A stretch of DNA of 19,701 bases from assembly GCA_007130675.1 (NCBI GenBank), contig SLSB01000681.1, positions 1 to 19,701 on the forward strand. Reading direction: 5' to 3'. Both the position numbers and the translations under genes were made by a program. Below the pieces are notes generated by a model, which searched no databases, was not told the DNA's origin, and saw only the letters and a program-made list of their open reading frames with translations. Positions 16,256-19,701 of this stretch are shown here, piece after piece. The stretch's first letter is position 1; each line of letters begins with the position of its first letter. This DNA comes from Candidatus Hydrogenedentota bacterium (lineage in GTDB: Bacteria > Hydrogenedentota > Hydrogenedentia > Hydrogenedentales > SLHB01).

Positions 16256-17767
16256 TCAATAGCGCTGCAGCAGCTCGAGCATCTTGCGGTCGAGCTGGTG
16301 GCCGTGAAAGGGTTCATAGTCCACGTCGTCGCGGCCACTGTCGAGAATCCCGAAGGCGCCGCGGAAATTCCACAATGCCCAGCCGAGGCCTGCACGCTCG
16401 AACACGCGCAGGTTATCTTCCATCCATCGCAGGGTCACGTCATGCGGGGTTTTGTTGTAGGCGCCCCACTCGCCGACCATGACGCCCGTGCCTTGCTGGC
16501 GCAATTCGGCCCAACGCGCGAAGCGGGTCTCCCAGAGCCAGTCCGCATTCTGCACGACAGCGGTTTGGAACCGCCCCGTTTCCGGGTCGATCGTGATGGT
16601 CAGGTTGGGCTCTTCCCATTTTGGGATAATGTTTATGCGGTCATATTCCCCGTCTTCGTTGTGGAGGGCCAGGCGGGAAATGGAAAGCCAGTCACCTTCG
16701 GTGTTATCGAGGATCACCGTATGGGCGCCCGCCGGTATCGGTATACGCACTTCCTGTTCGTAGAGCCCCCGATAACTGTTGTACTCCTCGCGGAGAATGC
16801 TCTCTTTCCAGGGGCCTTCACCCGGACCCGGCGTAAAGGACTCTGCCAAAACCTTTTCGCCATCGAGCCAAACGGTAAGCCGCGCATGGACCGACACCGA
16901 ATCCACCATAACGGCGAGGGTCACCGGTTCGCGCACGTTCGTGCGTATCTCGAGGGGCGATTTCAAATGCTGCTTCGCGGGGCCGTAAAGGAAGCCGCCG
17001 CTGGCGCTTCGTGACGGCCATTCGGGCACCGGAAACCGATCGGCGCCATCCATCCAACTGGCCAGGTAATGCGACACCCCTGAAGGCAAATAGCCTCGGG
17101 TAGCTTGGGCGATGCCTGAAGACACGAGTTCGTCGCAAGGGTCGCCACCCCATGAGAGACCGTCGGCAATGATAAGCCTGTCGGGGTCTTCGGCCCAGAT
17201 GGCTTCAGCGATCTTCGTTACCACCTCGGCATAGGCTTCGCCGCTGATTCCATACGGCTCGTTGAACAGGTTGAAGCTGAGCAGGCGGTTGGGCACACCC
17301 TTGTACCGCCGGGCGAAGTATCCCCAGTGCATGGCGCAAACACGTTGCGTCTCTTCGTCTTCCCAGAGACTGGTGGGCTCCGGCGGGCGCGCTACCGTAT
17401 GCCCGGGAGCCCGGTGGAAATTCATGCTCACATGGATGCCATATTTCGCGCCGAACTCGAGCGCCTGGTCCAAGTCCGCAAACGCGTCCTCGTTGATCTG
17501 CTCCCAGTCGCCATCGAGTATCCAGAATCGGTAATCCATGGGCAGCCGCACGAAGTTGAACCCGAGTTCCGATATAAGACGAAAGTCTTTCTCCCGAAAT
17601 GGCCCGGAGGAATCCCATTCCAGGATGAATTTCTCGAGAAGATTGAATCCCCGCCACCGGGGTAGCGCTTCCGGGGTGGCTTCGGGCAGGTCTGCGGCCT
17701 CGTAACATATGGCCGGCAATCCCGTGTGAAAACTCCCGAGCAGGATGAGCATGCAAACAAAACTCAT
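16256..17767 (-). CDS. Exported GH5-like glycoside hydrolase (cellulase family)
   Basis: This 503-residue protein has the clan A TIM-barrel hallmarks of glycoside hydrolase family 5, which cleaves beta-glucans, mannans or related polymers. Seen are WRGFNLLEKF (38-47), FNFVRLPMDYRFW (70-82), MNFHRAPG (115-122), the acid/base glutamate in FNLFNEP (Glu170), the nucleophile in VGEWG (Glu433) and a WALWNFRGAFG ending (463-473). The two glutamates are about 263 residues apart because a beta-rich module (about 255-375) is inserted between them. The hydrophobic start MSFVCMLILLGSF fits a signal peptide, though it lacks basic residues before the core. I chose ATG 17767 because the longer form starting at 17863 begins inside the palindromic repeat and has no ribosome-binding site; even so, the site before 17767 is weak. 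An upstream TTG adding RKAR to the signal peptide is possible. Confidence 0.88.
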   Translation of the reverse strand: MSFVCMLILLGSFHTGLPAICYEAADLPEATPEALPRWRGFNLLEKFILEWDSSGPFREKDFRLISELGFNFVRLPMDYRFWILDGDWEQINEDAFADLDQALEFGAKYGIHVSMNFHRAPGHTVARPPEPTSLWEDEETQRVCAMHWGYFARRYKGVPNRLLSFNLFNEPYGISGEAYAEVVTKIAEAIWAEDPDRLIIADGLSWGGDPCDELVSSGIAQATRGYLPSGVSHYLASWMDGADRFPVPEWPSRSASGGFLYGPAKQHLKSPLEIRTNVREPVTLAVMVDSVSVHARLTVWLDGEKVLAESFTPGPGEGPWKESILREEYNSYRGLYEQEVRIPIPAGAHTVILDNTEGDWLSISRLALHNEDGEYDRINIIPKWEEPNLTITIDPETGRFQTAVVQNADWLWETRFARWAELRQQGTGVMVGEWGAYNKTPHDVTLRWMEDNLRVFERAGLGWALWNFRGAFGILDSGRDDVDYEPFHGHQLDRKMLELLQRY

Positions 17768-17851
17768 GGCATTTCTCGCTTTTCGTGATCCCAAAAGGGG
17801 AGTGCAAAGGGACCGACGCCTTCTCTTGAGCATTAAGACCAAGCAAGACAG

Positions 17852-17935
17852 ATGGCCTTCCATGCCACTATCTAGAGTGTCTTAGGTGGCATGGTCTTCC
17901 AGGCCATGATCATGGGCAAGATGCCCATGCCACTT
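17852..17935. repeat. Palindromic repeat cluster (REP-like)
   Basis: A motif close to CCATGCCACT occurs three times in alternating orientation: 17860-17869, inverted at 17884-17894, and 17925-17935. Within the last pair are a hairpin CATGGGCA/TGCCCATG with a 3-nt loop (17911-17929), a smaller CATGG/CCATG stem (17890-17908), and a 12-bp palindrome CCATGATCATGG (17904-17915). The outer arms 17884-17894 and 17925-17935 pair over 11 bp with one G-T wobble, so a cloverleaf-like fold is possible. The minus strand would read WHGHLAHDHGLEDHAT, which resembles translated interspersed repeats I recall from Planctomycetes-like genomes. It lies upstream of the GH5 gene. Confidence 0.7.
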
Positions 17936-18018
17936 CAATGGGCCTGACGTGGTGTCTTGCTCAGTAGAACCGCGCAAGACGCGGTGTCCGCAACTTTTCC
18001 CGATGTTCGCTCGAGCCC

Positions 18019-18060
18019 GATGCCGATTTCGATCCCGATACCGATAGCGATCCCGATGGG
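18019..18060. repeat. Hexanucleotide tandem repeat, GATNNN x 7
   Basis: GAT recurs at exactly 6-nt steps from 18019 to 18055: GATGCC, GATTTC, GATCCC, GATACC, GATAGC, GATCCC, GATGGG. The third codon-like position varies but the period is strict over seven units. The plus strand would read alternating Ile-Pro/Ile-Ser/Ile-Ala pairs. It is noncoding here and resembles a degenerate microsatellite. Confidence 0.75.
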
Positions 18061-18165
18061 GGAGTGCAGACCTTTTCGCTGGGTCGCGGGCTGGCACACA
18101 ACCCCTTCGCAATCAAACTGTTCATTGCGTCGCTACGTATTCTCTAAAGGTCGCTTCCTGCTGTG

Positions 18166-19374
18166 TCATTCCCACACGTATTGCGGAATCTTCATGAGTT
18201 CCCCGTCTCTCAGGGCGCTTTGGTGTGCGACAATCCCCGATACGGTCATGTTGAGCGACTGAGCAATATCCACAAGGGGCGTACGATCCTCGAGAAGGGC
18301 GGTGACAAATTCGTTGCCCAAGTAGCCGTGTGAACCGCCGTGTCCCCCCGCGGCCACACCCGGTGGCAGAGGCGGTTTGTGCAGATTGATGCCCGAGATA
18401 TCGGCAATCCCCTCATAGTCCATGCCGGTCATGCTTCCTTTCTCTCCGCGCACGCGACCCATTTCGCCGCTATGGCCCGGTGTGTCCCAGCTTACCGCCA
18501 TGCGCGCCATGCCGCCTTCGCTGTTGCGGAACAAGGCGATCTCCGTGCCGAATGGATTCTGATAGGGATTATTCTCCGGTTTGAGATGGTCGATAATGCT
18601 GGGTATGCCCATGCAGGAGACTTCGGTGAAGCTGCCGCCTGTAATCGCGTTGTGATAGGCGTTCGAGTGCGTGGGGTACCATTGAGGGGGCAGACCCACG
18701 CGCCAACCGCGAAACGAATCTATTGGCACCGGCATGTAATGGTAGTATTCGCCCTCCGCGTAGACCAATTCCCCGAATCCGCCTGCACGGTATATCTCGC
18801 GCATGGCATATGCCTCGTTGTGGTAGGCAGACGTCTCGAACATCATGTAATGCAGCCCTGTTGATTTCACGGTCTCGTAGAGTTGCTCGGCTTCTTCGAG
18901 CGAGCCGAACACCGCGGGGACGGCGCAGGCCACGTGTTTGCCATGCCGGAGCGCGAGAATGGAATGCCAGGCATGCGCGGGGGCGTCGGTGGCCAGAAAG
19001 ACGGCCTCGATGGCATCATCCTGGATCAGTTCTTCAAGCGAGGGATACGTTTTTTCACAGCGGCATGCTTGTGCGAGCGCAGCGCACCGTTCAGGGATCA
19101 GGTCACTGACCGCAACCACCTCGACGTTCGGGTGATCTTGAAGACCGAACGCAGCGCCAAACCGGCAGACGCCATAGCCCACAATGCCCATGCGAATCTT
19201 TCGGTCCGACACAGGTTCCCAGACCGCGTCCTGTTGCAGGGTGCTTTCGGTCTGCTCAAATCCCTGGATGGTTTCCTCTTCAGCCGCGGAAAGCTGGTTC
19301 AATCCGGTGACTCCCGCTCCGGCTGCCGCGGTCATCAAGAAAGAACGTCGTGCCAGTCGTAGTTGTCTGATCAT
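18166..19374 (-). CDS. Tat-exported Gfo/Idh/MocA family protein
   Basis: This 402-residue protein has an NAD(P)-binding Rossmann domain and the C-terminal alpha/beta domain of the Gfo/Idh/MocA family, whose members oxidise sugars or sugar acids or, in GH109, cleave glycosides through NAD. The N-terminus ARRSFLMTAAAGAGVTGLNQLSAA (8-31) is a twin-arginine signal with an AA-type cleavage region. The nucleotide loop is GIVGYGVCRFG (63-73), with acidic Asp91 at the end of the second strand. Where most members have EKP, this one has CAVPAVFG (150-157), so the usual lysine is absent. QWYPTHSNAYH (231-241) and GSFTEVSCMG (247-256) replace the common DxGxHxxD region. The start at 19374 has GGAG 8 nt upstream; the frame remains open to 19599 without support. 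It lies about 400 nt upstream of the GH5 gene on the same strand. Confidence 0.9.
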   Translation of the reverse strand: MIRQLRLARRSFLMTAAAGAGVTGLNQLSAAEEETIQGFEQTESTLQQDAVWEPVSDRKIRMGIVGYGVCRFGAAFGLQDHPNVEVVAVSDLIPERCAALAQACRCEKTYPSLEELIQDDAIEAVFLATDAPAHAWHSILALRHGKHVACAVPAVFGSLEEAEQLYETVKSTGLHYMMFETSAYHNEAYAMREIYRAGGFGELVYAEGEYYHYMPVPIDSFRGWRVGLPPQWYPTHSNAYHNAITGGSFTEVSCMGIPSIIDHLKPENNPYQNPFGTEIALFRNSEGGMARMAVSWDTPGHSGEMGRVRGEKGSMTGMDYEGIADISGINLHKPPLPPGVAAGGHGGSHGYLGNEFVTALLEDRTPLVDIAQSLNMTVSGIVAHQSALRDGELMKIPQYVWE

Positions 19375-19571
19375 GCCTCTTCTCCTGCACCGTGCCCCAC
19401 TGCGCGGAATTCGGTTTTTCATCATGCCGCTTCGCCCAGTGGCAAAGCAAGAAGAACATAACTTCAACTCTCGAATCTGCTGGTATGATGGTTTTAGAAC
19501 CTGTATCGGATGCCGGTGGCGATGAAGTCTGATCCGCGTGCGTTGCTGACCAGACCGAATGCGCCCGACCG
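19375..19571. other. Divergent intergenic region at the right edge
   Basis: These 197 bases separate the minus-strand Gfo/Idh/MocA gene from a plus-strand frame at 19572. An AT-richer patch at 19440-19500 is the likely promoter zone. I see an extended -10 element for the plus strand and no convincing minus-strand promoter. Confidence 0.45.
19481..19489 (+). promoter_or_regulatory. Extended -10 promoter candidate
   Basis: TGGTATGAT provides a TG-extended -10 box (TATGAT, 19484-19489). The -35 region is weak (TTCAAC at 19463-19468, 15 bp away). Transcription would start near 19496 and lead into the plus-strand frame at 19572. Confidence 0.3.
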
Positions 19572-19701
19572 ATGGTGGACGCGGAAAAATGTCTCCCAAG
19601 GTATGTCATATCTTCGCGGTGGGGCGAAGGTCAGTTCGATGGGAAGGAACAGGAGAAGATTTGTGGGATCCTGGTGCGTACGCTGTTCAAGGGGCGGCCG
19701 T
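19572..19701 (+). CDS. Possible partial CDS, 5' end only
   Basis: A plus-strand frame opens with ATG at 19572 and runs off the window after 43 codons. It starts MVDAEKCLPRYVISSRWGEG, followed by a charged helix-like stretch and TLFKGRP. The composition looks protein-like, with a mixture of beta-prone and helical residues, and an extended -10 element lies about 85 nt upstream. No clear Shine-Dalgarno is seen. The strand-then-helix layout (RYVISSRW, then QFDGKEQEKICGILVRTLF) is faintly reminiscent of the start of Y1/REP-associated transposases, but this cannot be decided from 43 residues. Confidence 0.35.
   Translation, partial: MVDAEKCLPRYVISSRWGEGQFDGKEQEKICGILVRTLFKGRP

Larger units (their letters stand above)
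17768..18165. other. Repeat-bearing intergenic region, GH5 / Gfo-Idh genes
   Basis: These 398 bases lie between two minus-strand genes. They contain the palindromic cluster (17852-17935), the hexanucleotide repeat (18019-18060), and otherwise no recognisable gene or clear promoter. The frames that cross it are short and built from the repeats. The GH5 promoter should lie within this stretch but I could not pick a convincing -35/-10 pair. Confidence 0.6.

Noticed and set aside
17768..17863. 32-residue N-terminal extension of the GH5 gene
   Set aside because: Its first codons lie inside the palindromic repeat and no ribosome-binding site is present, so it is probably not translated.
17852..18060. 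CRISPR array or insertion-sequence ends
   Set aside because: Repeat copies alternate in orientation and are not evenly spaced direct repeats, and no transposase or target duplication is present.
19375..19599. 75-residue N-terminal extension of the Gfo/Idh/MocA gene
   Set aside because: It precedes a clear twin-arginine signal that should be N-terminal, and ATG 19374 has its own GGAG site.

Overview
The window is bacterial chromosome, GC-rich (by eye) and densely coding, with 14 confident protein genes and two partial genes at the edges. A Gram-negative cell plan is suggested by a complete MreBCD-PBP2-RodA elongasome, a HlyD-type periplasmic adaptor and a Tat-exported oxidoreductase. The bacilliredoxin, the exported GH5 enzyme, the unusual Gfo/Idh/MocA protein and the palindromic and hexanucleotide repeats at 17.85-18.06 kb remind me of uncultured Hydrogenedentota/Planctomycetota-like lineages. 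That placement is a recollection-based inference, not a demonstrated assignment.

Region 1 (1-9400, all minus strand) reads as one long transcription unit fired from a good promoter near 9350-9377. The order is mreB, mreC, mreD, mrdA (PBP2), rodA, a DUF2344/TIGR03936 protein, rng (RNase G), a bacilliredoxin of the BrxC/YtxJ family, a DUF362 protein, and a partial gene running off the left edge. MreB, MreC, MreD, PBP2 and RodA together form the lateral-wall peptidoglycan machine. RNase G follows the mre genes in E. coli as well. Spacing is tight: an ATGA overlap for mrdA/rodA, 7-9 nt around mreD, and 25-79 nt elsewhere.

Region 2 (9254-9858) is a 605-base divergent intergenic region. It holds the mreB promoter, a terminator-like hairpin with T6 on the minus strand just upstream of it, and a weak plus-strand promoter with small palindromes.

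Region 3 (9859-14881, plus strand) is a three-gene exporter operon matching E. coli yhiI-rbbA-yhhJ in order, size and motifs. It encodes a HlyD adaptor, a 941-residue fusion of two ABC ATPases and an ABC-2 permease, and a separate ABC-2 permease. The two ATPase halves look asymmetric, with one consensus and one degenerate nucleotide site.

Region 4 (15108-19374) is a carbohydrate-flavoured set: a plus-strand alpha/beta hydrolase of acetyl-xylan-esterase type, a convergent minus-strand GH5 glycoside hydrolase with a large insert between its catalytic glutamates, and a minus-strand Tat-exported Gfo/Idh/MocA protein lacking the usual EKP lysine. The GH5 and Gfo genes are separated by about 400 bases of repeats. 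At the right edge a plus-strand frame opens at 19572 and runs off the window.

I found no tRNA, rRNA, CRISPR array, phage or intact insertion sequence. I do not see a clear undescribed defence or mobile system. The most unusual items are the Gfo/Idh/MocA active site, the GH5 insertion, the palindromic repeat cluster, the orphan DUF2344 gene and a possible small RNA upstream of mreB.
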